The position numbers and the translations under genes are program-made. The notes below the pieces were generated by a model, which saw only the letters and a list, made by a program, of their open reading frames with translations, did not search any database and was not told where the DNA came from. From assembly GCA_900553525.1 (NCBI GenBank), contig USDZ01000036.1, positions 1 through 12,684 on the forward strand: a DNA stretch of 12,684 nt. Direction: 5' to 3'. Below, in pieces: positions 6,530-12,684 of the stretch. This DNA is from an uncultured Oscillospiraceae bacterium (GTDB lineage: Bacteria; Bacillota; Clostridia; Oscillospirales; Acutalibacteraceae). Within the stretch, counting starts at the first letter, position 1. Each line of letters opens with the position of its first letter.

Positions 6530-6567
6530 ATCCGAGTGTTCATATGGACACTCGGATTTTTTATTTT
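6530..6567 (+). terminator. Intrinsic terminator of the former tRNA-Pro gene
   Basis: ATCCGAGTGT pairs with ACACTCGGAT (10 bp, extendable by one pair using the last A of CCA) around the 8-base TCATATGG, followed by TTTTTTATTTT. It starts immediately after the CCA, so it is the original downstream end of the tRNA gene. Confidence 0.88.
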
Positions 6568-6677
6568 GCAAAGTATCGTTATGAATATCCGTACCAGGAA
6601 ATTTTTGAAAGCAGTCGACTTCTTTGGTTTATATGCTATACGATGATAAACTATTTTTATAAAAGGAAGTGATTTTA

Positions 6678-7124
6678 ATGACAATAAAACCAATTACAAA
6701 TGACGACAAGATATGGGAGATAGTCGCCCGTTATGCAGATGAATGTAGTTGGAGTGCGGGGAAAAATCTCGCCAGAGAAATGAAAACAAATAGTTTTCGC
6801 GATTGGGAACGGGTTTTTGTGGCTTTTGAGGACAATCACATTGTGGCTTATTGTACATTGACTAAAACAGACTGTATTCCGAATGTTCCCTATACACCCT
6901 ATATAGGTTATATGTTTGTCGGCGAGCAATATCGAGGCAGGCGGATAAGCCAGAAGCTGATCAACTTTGTACTGGAATACGCTAAAGCTTTGCACTTCAA
7001 CAAGGTTTACCTTGTGAGTGATCATATTAATTTATATGAAAAGTACGGGTTTATAAAGATTGACGAAAAACCGGCTCCATGGAATCCAGATATAAACGAA
7101 ACCATTTTTATGCATCTGATATAA
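6678..7124 (+). CDS. GNAT-family N-acetyltransferase
   Basis: 148 aa from ATG 6678, with AAAGGAAG (6662-6669) upstream; a GTG at 6669 sits inside that ribosome site and is rejected. The fold is visible as strands ERVFVAF and HIVAYCTLT (43-62), the acetyl-CoA motif VGEQYRGRRISQKLI (81-95) in place of the usual Q/R-x-x-G-x-G/A, and the family end motif HINLYEKYGF (116-125). The protein probably acetylates an amino group on a small molecule or protein; the substrate is not predictable. It is a single-gene unit: a tRNA terminator lies 110 bases upstream and a strong hairpin terminator 75 bases downstream. Both IS256 copies flank it in opposite orientation. It is AT-rich compared with the aspS-hisS region. 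Confidence 0.85.
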   Translation: MTIKPITNDDKIWEIVARYADECSWSAGKNLAREMKTNSFRDWERVFVAFEDNHIVAYCTLTKTDCIPNVPYTPYIGYMFVGEQYRGRRISQKLINFVLEYAKALHFNKVYLVSDHINLYEKYGFIKIDEKPAPWNPDINETIFMHLI

Positions 7125-7198
7125 TGATTTTTTATACGAAAGTTTATGTATTTCCACGAAAATTGCTAGGCGATCTTTTTTGTCTCACCTTTACATAT

Positions 7199-7251
7199 AA
7201 AAACACCATTGGAATCTGAACCATTAAGGGTTGGACATCAATGGTGTTTTT
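7199..7251. terminator. Long perfect hairpin, bidirectional terminator
   Basis: AAAAACACCATTG (7199-7211) pairs perfectly over 13 bp with CAATGGTGTTTTT (7239-7251), with an inner AACC/GGTT stem in the 27-base loop. The T-run on one side and the A-run on the other allow termination on both strands. It ends the acetyltransferase transcript. Confidence 0.8.
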
Positions 7252-7302
7252 ATTTTGCATATTTTCTTCTTGCAAGATTATTGCCTTTTTGATATTAGAT
7301 AA

Positions 7303-7670
7303 GGTAGAATAAGTTTCGCAAAAAGAAAAGAGGATAAAAAGAGACAAGGTTTGCAGAACTCTGGTAGAATGAAGTTGCGAGACACCATTCTGAAAGGAGA
7401 TAGCAAACCATGTCTGAGAAAATTGTACAGCTAAACCTGTCCTCTGGACGATTCTGGAGGAAGTAATCAGGGGTCAGCTCAAGAAACTGGTGCGCGGGAG
7501 TGTGGAGGAAACGCTCAACGAGCGGCTGGAAGCCGAAGCGGAGAAGCTGACCCAGGCAGCCTGGTATGAGCGCAACGAACAGCGCCAGGACTACCGGAGC
7601 GGCCGCTACAACCGCAACCCCACCACTACTTCCGGAGATGTCACACTTAAGGTGCCCAAACTCAAGGGGG
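7303..7670 (+). mobile_element. IS256-family element, 5' part only, copy B
   Basis: The sequence from GGTAGAATAAGTTTC (7303) through the ribosome site and the transposase start closely matches the 5' part of copy A, in the opposite orientation. Both are also preceded by GATAA just outside the GGTAG end. The element stops within the transposase coding region near 7667-7672, where sequence of a different gene begins; there is no 3' terminal repeat. It is therefore an end fragment and cannot transpose by itself. Confidence 0.75.
7410..7670 (+). pseudogene. IS256-family transposase, N-terminal fragment with frameshift
   Basis: ATG 7410 with GAAAGGAG upstream begins MSEKIVQLN, then hits a stop at 7464-7466. 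A 20-base segment (7437-7456) breaks the frame at the same place as in copy A. From GAG 7457 the family sequence resumes (EEVIRGQLKKLVRGSVEETL, NERLEAEAEKLTQAAWYERN, then the region ending GDVTLKVPKLKG) and is cut off. Only about 80-85 of roughly 400 residues remain, with no catalytic residues. Confidence 0.8.
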
Positions 7671-7671
7671 G

Positions 7672-7734
7672 TTCCTTGGATACATGGAGCGGGATTTCGT
7701 TTGGCATCTGCATGAACAGCAGCGCAGCATTTAG
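7672..7734 (+). pseudogene. C-terminal tail of a gene cut by the IS fragment
   Basis: Right after the IS homology ends, the frame FLGYMERDFVWHLHEQQRSI runs to a TAG at 7732-7734. The stop is followed at once by GGAGGGA, the ribosome site of the next gene, which is typical of consecutive operon genes. It is most simply the last ~20 residues of a gene whose front was replaced by the IS fragment. The family is not recognised. Confidence 0.4.
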
Positions 7735-7745
7735 GAGGGAGATCC

Positions 7746-8066
7746 ATGGGTGCGTATCGAGTGGTTCCGGAGCCGGAATGCTTTACCAGCAACTGTCTAC
7801 TGGAAGCTATCCGGGCAAAGCGGAGAAATCCCGCCGTACGATGGCGCTGGATGCCGATCCGGTATAATCGGTGGCACTGGCCTCATGTGCTGTGGGAAGA
7901 GGACGGCTATATCTATCATTTCCAGTGCGCTTCCAAAGAGCGGCAGCCGTGGTGGAAGCGGTTCTGGTTCCGAGGATACCTGAAGCGGTACAGCCTGCCC
8001 GCCTGGGAGAAGCTGATGGAAAAGAAGCGAAGACGATATGAACAGGAGCATACGCCAGCCGCTTGA
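7746..8066 (+). CDS. Small Trp- and Arg-rich protein, mobile-element type, unknown function
   Basis: 106 aa from ATG 7746, with GGAGGGA (7734-7740) five bases upstream. Nine tryptophans in 106 residues, in clusters RWRW, RWHW, PWWKRFW, and many Arg/Lys make it strongly basic and aromatic. It has no signal peptide or membrane span. The opening YRVVPEPECFT and PIRYNRWHWPH are reminiscent, from memory, of short hypothetical proteins carried by integrative conjugative elements of gut Clostridia; no function is known to me. Aromatic-basic clusters could bind nucleic acid or membrane surfaces (inference). The ribosome site and GC-rich codon use support that it is real. Its TGA overlaps an ATG (8066) that opens a 16-codon frame ending at 8116, just before a large hairpin. 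Confidence 0.65.
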   Translation: MGAYRVVPEPECFTSNCLLEAIRAKRRNPAVRWRWMPIRYNRWHWPHVLWEEDGYIYHFQCASKERQPWWKRFWFRGYLKRYSLPAWEKLMEKKRRRYEQEHTPAA

Positions 8067-8129
8067 TGGACTATCCAGTAGGTGAGGGATACGGACCCAC
8101 GTTCAGCGGCATCTAACACAAAAGGTTAA

Positions 8130-8189
8130 AGCCCGCCATGTCCACTTGGCCGCTGTCACCGGCGCAGTGGGCATGGCGGGCTGTGTTTT
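8130..8189 (+). terminator. Large nested hairpin, terminator-like
   Basis: AGCCCGCCATG (8130-8140) pairs with CATGGCGGGCT (8172-8182). A T-G wobble continues into CCACT/AGTGG (8142-8146 and 8166-8170), then two mismatches, then GCCG/CGGC (8149-8152 and 8160-8163) around a 7-base loop. GTGTTTTG follows. It lies after the Trp-rich gene and would stop its transcript. Confidence 0.7.
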
Positions 8190-8501
8190 GCGGCCGATAA
8201 TCTATCCTTTATCCAGCATTAAGGCCATGATCGCCACAACCCATGCTACAAATCCGCCACCTCCCGAGAACAGGAGGACCGATAATACTTATCTGTTTTC
8301 TTGTCCGCTTCTCGTGCGGAGAAAAAAGGAGCGTGAGCGATCCTGCAAAGATCCATGCAAAGATAAGGATTAAGCAGTCCCAGTTAAAGAGGGTTCAGGC
8401 AGAAACGGCGTAGCCGAAGCCACGCCATTTCCAAAAACAATCCGATGCTGTTTTATGGCTGCCGCCCTAACCAGCGGAGCCTATTGGCATATCCCGTCAT
8501 A
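8190..8501. other. Unassigned stretch, probably mobile-element debris
   Basis: On the minus strand a short frame ending at a TAG (8202-8204) reads SGGGGFVAWVVAIMALMLDKG, one membrane-helix-like segment, but it has no start and meets a stop about 30 codons upstream. It may be the tail of a small membrane protein gene. The plus frame 8146-8373 begins inside the hairpin and has no ribosome site. Nothing else is recognisable. Confidence 0.35.
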
Positions 8502-8536
8502 CCATAGGAGGGACCTTCCGCCTATGGACGGAGGGT
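8502..8536 (-). terminator. Possible aspS terminator, two alternative hairpins
   Basis: CCATAGG/CCTATGG (8502-8508 with 8521-8527) and ACCTTCCG/CGGAGGGT (8513-8520 with 8529-8536, one mismatch) are mutually exclusive stems that overlap the aspS stop. Neither is followed by a T-run on the minus strand, so the terminator call is weak. Confidence 0.35.
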
Positions 8537-10326
8537 CAGGTTTTGTTTTCCTTCGAGGCCAAACGCAGTCCCAATTCTTCCAGCTGGGCCGGGTCGGCCG
8601 GAGAGGGACAGGAGGTCATCAGTTCGGTCATGTTTTGCACTTTGGGGAAGGCCAACACATCCCGCAGGCTGGCCGCGCCGATCAGTTGCATGGCCAGCCG
8701 GTCCAGGCCGATGCCCATGCCGCCGTGAGGCGGGGCCCCGTAGCGGAAGGCCTCCAGCAGATGGCCGAATTTCCGTTTGGCTTCCTCTTCCGTCAGGTGC
8801 AATGCCCGGAAAATATGGCTTTGCAGTTCCGGGTCGGTAATCCGAATGGAGCCGCTGGAGAGTTCAATCCCGTTGAGCACCAGATCGTACGCTTTGGCGT
8901 ATACCCGTCCGGGCTCGCTGTCGAGATAGGGGATGCACTCGTCGAGGGGCGCGGTGAAGGGGTGATGCATGGCCACCCACTCTCCGAGTTCCTCGTCCCA
9001 TTCGAAGAAAGGCATCTCGGTGATCCAGAGCAGGTTGTATCCCTCCCGGGGGATCTCCAGGCGTTCGGCCACTTCCAAACGCAGGGCGCCCAGCGTGGTC
9101 TGAACCGCTTTTTTCACCGGACCGGCGACGATCAGCACCACATCCCCGGGTTTGGCCCCCGCCTGGGTGAGCAGAGCCTCCATTTCGGTTTCGGAGAGGA
9201 ATTTGCCGAAGGAAGAGGAAATGCCCTCTGCCGTCCAGCGCACCCAGGCCAGCCCTTTGGCGCCGATGCCGCGGACATACTCGGTCAGTTTATCGATCTC
9301 CTTGCGGGAGAGAGCGGACACCCCGTTTTCGGCGGTGATGCAGCCCACCGCGCCGCCGCCCTGAGCCGCTGAGGAAAAGACCCCGAATCCGCAGTCCCGG
9401 ACCGTATCGGTCAAGTCGATGAGTTCCATGGCAAAACGGGTATCCGGTTTGTCCGTGCCGTACCGCCGCATCGACTCGTTGTAGGTCAGACGGGGCAGTG
9501 GGAGGGGCAGCTCCCGCCCCAAGACCCGGCGGAAGACCTCGGCCATGAATCCTTCGCCGATGGTAAGCACATCCTCCACATCCACGAAGGACATCTCCAG
9601 GTCAATCTGTGTGAATTCGGGCTGGCGGTCGGCCCGCAGGTCCTCATCCCGGAAACAGCGGGCGAGCTGCATGGTCCGGTCGAACCCCGCCACCATAGTC
9701 AACTGCTTGTAGATCTGGGGGGATTGGGGCAGGGCATAGAATTCCCCTTTGTGCAGGCGGGAGGGAACCAGAAAATCCCGCGCGCCTTCGGGTGTAGACT
9801 TGATAAGCATGGGGGTCTCAATTTCCAGAAAGCCCTGGCTGTCGAAATAATCCCGCGCGGTCTTGGCAATCTCGTGCCGTATCCGCAGATTCCGCTGCAG
9901 TTCCGGCCGCCGCAGATCGAGATACCGGTATTTCAGCCGGGTCGCTTCAGACGTATTGCTGTTCTCCACGATTTCAAAAGGCGGGGTTTCGGACCGAGAG
10001 AGGATACGCAGCTCCTCCACCGCGATCTCCACGTCGCCGGTGGGCAGCTCGGGATTGATCGAGGAGCGCACCCGCACCTTTCCTCTGGCGGCCAGGACAT
10101 ATTCCCCCCGCACGCTCCTGGCTTTTTCAAAGATATCGGGCGATGTGGCCTCGTCAAAGGCGAGCTGGACGATGCCGGTCCGGTCCCGCAGATCCACGAA
10201 AATCAGCTGGCCGAGATCCCGCTGCCGCTGCACCCAGCCGAAGACCGTCGCCTCCTCACCACTGTGATCCCGGCGGAAATCCCCGCAGTATCGGGTGCGT
10301 TTGAGTCCTTTGATGCTCTCTGCCAT
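8536..10326 (-). CDS. aspS: Aspartyl-tRNA synthetase
   Basis: 596 aa from ATG 10326. It charges tRNA-Asp with aspartate in the cytoplasm. The N-terminal anticodon-binding OB domain has GWVQRQRDLGQLIFVDLRD (about 30-48). Class II motif 2 is CFRDEDLRADRQPEF (224-238), a long bacterial-type insertion follows in the middle, and motif 3 is GIGLDRLAM near the C-terminus. Length is normal for the bacterial enzyme. RDLG in the OB domain resembles E. coli, which charges only tRNA-Asp, rather than the RDHG of non-discriminating enzymes; this is a hint only. ATG 10326 (AAAGGA ten bases before) gives the usual start just ahead of LKRTRYCG. An upstream ATG at 10353 overlaps the hisS stop as TAATG and would add nine residues. 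It is the last gene of the hisS-aspS pair. Confidence 0.97.
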   Translation of the reverse strand: MAESIKGLKRTRYCGDFRRDHSGEEATVFGWVQRQRDLGQLIFVDLRDRTGIVQLAFDEATSPDIFEKARSVRGEYVLAARGKVRVRSSINPELPTGDVEIAVEELRILSRSETPPFEIVENSNTSEATRLKYRYLDLRRPELQRNLRIRHEIAKTARDYFDSQGFLEIETPMLIKSTPEGARDFLVPSRLHKGEFYALPQSPQIYKQLTMVAGFDRTMQLARCFRDEDLRADRQPEFTQIDLEMSFVDVEDVLTIGEGFMAEVFRRVLGRELPLPLPRLTYNESMRRYGTDKPDTRFAMELIDLTDTVRDCGFGVFSSAAQGGGAVGCITAENGVSALSRKEIDKLTEYVRGIGAKGLAWVRWTAEGISSSFGKFLSETEMEALLTQAGAKPGDVVLIVAGPVKKAVQTTLGALRLEVAERLEIPREGYNLLWITEMPFFEWDEELGEWVAMHHPFTAPLDECIPYLDSEPGRVYAKAYDLVLNGIELSSGSIRITDPELQSHIFRALHLTEEEAKRKFGHLLEAFRYGAPPHGGMGIGLDRLAMQLIGAASLRDVLAFPKVQNMTELMTSCPSPADPAQLEELGLRLASKENKT

Positions 10327-10352
10327 GACGGATTCGTCCTTTCTGTGGTCCA

Positions 10353-11687
10353 TTATTTCTCAAGGCCGTCCATGAGTTCTTCTCCGAAGAGATCCGCCAT
10401 GCCGGCGAGCTGACGGTCCAGTGATTTTTGGTACAGGGTGGTATAGAGACTGTCGTCCAGGGCAATGGGTTCTTCAGTCCCCGTCTCCATATCCTTCAAA
10501 CGTCCCTGTTTTCCGGCAAGTTCATCGTCTCCCACCACGATGACATACCGGGTGCCGAGCTTATCGGCGTATTTCATTTGCGCCTTGAGGCCGCGGCCTG
10601 CGATGTCGAGTTCCACCGACACGCCGCCCTCCCGCAAACGGGAAGCCATGGCAAAGCAGGCCCGCACCGCATCCGGCCCCATGGGGGCCAGGTAGAGTTC
10701 GGGGCAGGGAGGAGCGGGGATAGCGATCCCCTTGGCTTCCAGAATCATCAGAAGGCGTTCGAGCCCCATGCCGAAACCCAGGGAGGGCAGTTCGGGGCCG
10801 CCCAGTTCTTTGATCAGGCCGTCGTACCGGCCCCCGCCGCAGACGGCGGACTGGGCGCCCAAGGCGTCGGAAACGAATTCAAACACCGTCCGGGTATAAT
10901 AGTCGAGGCCCCGGACAATCCGGGTATCGATTTCAAACGGGATTTCGGCCGCGGTCAGGCAGGCCTTGACCTCCTCGAAATGGGCGGAACAGTCTTCACA
11001 CAGATAATCGAGCATCACCGGGGCATCCTTGGCTATGGCGGAGCAGACCGGGGATTTACAGTCGAGGATCCGCATGGGATTGCGGTCCAAACGGTTCTGA
11101 CAGGTGTCGCACAGCTCGTCCCGCCGCGCTTCAAAATACGCTTTGAGCGCCGTGTGATACCGGGCGCGGCAGACGGGACAGCCGATGGAATTGATATGCA
11201 GGGAGACCCCCGTGACCCCGAGAGTTTCCAGAATGGTCCGGGCGAGCGAGATGATTTCCGCATCGGCCTGCGGGGCGGCAGCCCCGAAGCACTCCACGCC
11301 GAACTGGTGAAATTCCCGCATCCGGCCGGCCTGGGGTTTTTCATACCGGTAACAGGAGGTGAGGTAGGCCACCTTGACCGGCAGAGCCTCGTTGTTCAGG
11401 CTGTGTTCGAGCAGAGCCCGCGCCATGCCTGCGGTCCCTTCGGGACGCAGGGTGACGGAACGTCCTCCTTTATCCTCAAAGGTGTACATTTCCTTCTGCA
11501 CCACGTCGGTGGTTTCCCCGACCGAGCGCTGGAACAGCTCGGTATGCTCGAATACCGGGGTGCGCATCTCCCGAAATCCGAAGTCGCGTGCGACCGACAG
11601 GGCGGTCTGTTCCACATGTTGCCATTTATAACTCTCCCCGGGCAGCACATCGGCAGTACCGCGGGGGGCTTTGGTAATCAAAGCCAC
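10353..11687 (-). CDS. hisS: Histidyl-tRNA synthetase
   Basis: 444 aa from GTG 11687, which follows AAGGAAGG by seven bases and begins just before ITKAPRGTADVLP; an earlier ATG at 11735 lacks a ribosome site and is rejected. The enzyme charges tRNA-His. Class II motif 2 is CYRYEKPQAGRMREFHQFG (112-130), the histidine motif is RGLDYYTR (259-266), and motif 3 is GFGMGLERL (304-312). Between motif 2 and the histidine motif is an insertion with paired cysteines (CPVC 170-173, CDTC 193-196, Cys210, Cys215, CEDC 230-233), a pattern seen in many Firmicute HisRS that could hold metal. The C-terminal anticodon-binding domain is complete. It is directly followed by aspS, a common Firmicute pairing. Confidence 0.97.
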   Translation of the reverse strand: MALITKAPRGTADVLPGESYKWQHVEQTALSVARDFGFREMRTPVFEHTELFQRSVGETTDVVQKEMYTFEDKGGRSVTLRPEGTAGMARALLEHSLNNEALPVKVAYLTSCYRYEKPQAGRMREFHQFGVECFGAAAPQADAEIISLARTILETLGVTGVSLHINSIGCPVCRARYHTALKAYFEARRDELCDTCQNRLDRNPMRILDCKSPVCSAIAKDAPVMLDYLCEDCSAHFEEVKACLTAAEIPFEIDTRIVRGLDYYTRTVFEFVSDALGAQSAVCGGGRYDGLIKELGGPELPSLGFGMGLERLLMILEAKGIAIPAPPCPELYLAPMGPDAVRACFAMASRLREGGVSVELDIAGRGLKAQMKYADKLGTRYVIVVGDDELAGKQGRLKDMETGTEEPIALDDSLYTTLYQKSLDRQLAGMADLFGEELMDGLEK

Positions 11688-11741
11688 GGTGTTTCCTTCC
11701 TTTCGCTCGGTTATTGGGCCGTATATGCGGGACATAACACA

Positions 11742-11804
11742 CAGGGAACCGCCCCTGTCCGCCGGAAGCGCCTTCGCCCCCGGACGTACGGAAGCCGTTC
11801 CCTG
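11742..11804 (-). promoter_or_regulatory. Nested inverted repeat in the leader before hisS
   Basis: CAGGGAAC pairs with GTTCCCTG (8 bp, 11742-11749 with 11797-11804). Inside are GTCCG/CGGAC (11757-11761 with 11781-11785) and a small GAAG/CTTC stem. It fills most of the 141-base gap between mgsA and hisS. There is no T-run for termination, and I see no T-box consensus, so it may be an mgsA transcript end, an attenuator or a structured leader. The role is unknown. Confidence 0.4.
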
Positions 11805-11828
11805 ATGGGTTTCTCAATGGACGGATCT

Positions 11829-12236
11829 TTACGGATTGCCGGGGTTGACGATATTGCGCCAGTCGAGATCGCCCCGCTCCAGCCCGTGAATAAGCACCTC
11901 CGCGGTGGCAATGTTGGTCGCCACCGGGATGTTACGCATATCGCACAGACGGAACATATCGCTTTCGTTGGGCTCATGTGCCTTGACAGTCATGGGATCC
12001 CGGAAAAAAAGGAGCAAGTCGATTTCGTCACAGGCGATGCGGGCCGAGATCTGCTGATCCCCGCCCTGGGAACCGCTCATATACCGGGTGATGTCGAGGC
12101 CGGTCGCCTCTGCCACCATTTTTCCCGTTGTGCCGGTGGCACAGATATTGTGTCGGCTGAGGATGCCGCAATAGGCGATGCAAAACTGAACCATGAGTTC
12201 CTTTTTGGCGTCATGGGCAATCAGGGCGATGTTCAT
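11829..12236 (-). CDS. mgsA: Methylglyoxal synthase
   Basis: 135 aa from ATG 12236 with AAAGGAG eight bases upstream; an earlier start at 12272 would add residues not found in the family. It converts dihydroxyacetone phosphate to methylglyoxal and phosphate, a bypass of lower glycolysis when phosphate is short. Family marks are MNIALIAHD at the start, ATGTTG (33-38, phosphate binding), GGDQQ with catalytic Asp60 (E. coli Asp71), FFRDP with Asp80 (Asp91) and His87 (His98). The position matching E. coli Asp101 is Asn90 here, in HEPNESD. Length is slightly shorter than E. coli (152) and close to B. subtilis (137). It starts 36 bases after the minD stop and is probably co-transcribed with it. Confidence 0.95.
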   Translation of the reverse strand: MNIALIAHDAKKELMVQFCIAYCGILSRHNICATGTTGKMVAEATGLDITRYMSGSQGGDQQISARIACDEIDLLLFFRDPMTVKAHEPNESDMFRLCDMRNIPVATNIATAEVLIHGLERGDLDWRNIVNPGNP

Positions 12237-12272
12237 ACTGTCAACTCCTTTGATTATAAAATTCTCTACCAA

Positions 12273-12684
12273 TCACATTTTTTCCAGACGGGCCAGGCGC
12301 ACCTCTTCCCCGAGGTATCGCCGCGCGATGTTTTCAAAACAGACGGAGGCGTCGCTGCGCACCGGCAGCGGACGGCCGTTGGCGCCGGCCACGGCCACCT
12401 CTTCGTCCTCGGGCAGGATCCCGATGAGCTGAATGCCGGCCGTGTCGATGATCTCATCCACATCCGGCATTTTGCCTGCCATGACGAGAGCGGGGCGCAG
12501 CCGATTGATGACAAGGCGGGCGGGCAAATGCCGCTCCTCGAGCAGGCGGCCGATGATTCCCGCGTCTCGGGCGCAGATCATATCGGGAGTGGAGACCACA
12601 AACGCCTGGACGGCCCCGGCCGCCGCTGTTTCGAACCCCGGACCGATGCCGGCGGGGCTGTCCACGATTACGTCGTCGTAGTAC
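12273..12684 (-). CDS. minD: Septum-site determining ATPase MinD, C-terminal part
   Basis: 136 residues are visible; the 5' end, with Walker A, lies beyond the window. MinD is a ParA-like ATPase that cycles on the membrane and places the division site. The frame begins YYDDVIVDSPAGIGPG, the switch II sequence of MinD, then VVSTPDMICARDAGIIGRLL, the NRLRP strand, and IQLIGILPEDEEVAVAGANG, in the usual order and spacing. The protein ends YLGEEVRLARLEKM, without the basic amphipathic tail, usually rich in Phe, Lys and Arg, that anchors most MinD proteins to membrane. The gene is followed by mgsA, with no minE in between. Confidence 0.93.
   Translation of the reverse strand, partial: YYDDVIVDSPAGIGPGFETAAAGAVQAFVVSTPDMICARDAGIIGRLLEERHLPARLVINRLRPALVMAGKMPDVDEIIDTAGIQLIGILPEDEEVAVAGANGRPLPVRSDASVCFENIARRYLGEEVRLARLEKM

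Noticed and set aside
6600..6650. Promoter for the acetyltransferase (TTGAAA with a TATA-like box)
   Set aside because: The possible -10 boxes match consensus poorly at correct spacing, so I could not fix a promoter with confidence.
8455..9372. 305-codon plus-strand open frame opposite aspS
   Set aside because: Antisense to the well-supported AspRS; GC-rich genes often leave such open frames.
9724..10413. 229-codon plus-strand open frame opposite aspS/hisS
   Set aside because: Shadow of the synthetase genes, with no ribosome site or family match.
11688..11828. T-box riboswitch before hisS
   Set aside because: No AGGGTGGNACCGCG-like T-box sequence or terminator/antiterminator pair with a T-run could be found.

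Overview
The right-hand third of the window (about 8536-12684, GC-rich, all genes on the minus strand) is ordinary Firmicute chromosome: the 3' part of minD, then mgsA, hisS and aspS, read right to left. The HisRS with a cysteine-rich insertion, the Bacillus/Clostridia-type MgsA and the GC-rich codon use suggest a Clostridia-class bacterium, perhaps of the Oscillospirales. That placement is inference from protein style and was not tested.

The left part (1-4823) is AT-rich and entirely plus-strand. It holds a tightly packed operon: the C-terminal end of an unrecognised protein, a one-piece ABC exporter, a membrane-anchored alpha/beta-hydrolase lipoprotein that overlaps the exporter gene, a 358-aa protein whose N-terminal half resembles the C39/BtrH-like fold, and a stand-alone acyl/peptidyl carrier protein. 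Together they look like the tail of a small biosynthetic and export locus in which a carrier-bound acyl group is handled and a product is secreted. The product is unknown.

The middle (4824-8535) is a graveyard of mobile DNA. It contains a decayed coiled-coil gene (5158-5331), a roughly 500-bp internally deleted IS256-family element (5819-6317, minus), and a second truncated copy in inverted orientation (7303-about 7670, plus). Between the two IS copies lie an integration scar and an acetyltransferase gene. The scar is the 3' half of a tRNA-Pro(CGG), from the anticodon loop to CCA, with its own terminator on the right and two families of short direct repeats on the left that look like integrase arm-binding sites. 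This arrangement indicates that an integrative element lies, or lay, to the left of position 6485 and that chromosome resumes to its right. The ABC/carrier-protein operon is therefore plausibly cargo of that element.

Right of the second IS copy is a fragment of another mobile-element-like operon: a truncated gene tail, a complete 106-aa tryptophan- and arginine-rich protein, and a large nested terminator-like hairpin. An unassigned stretch follows, and then aspS.
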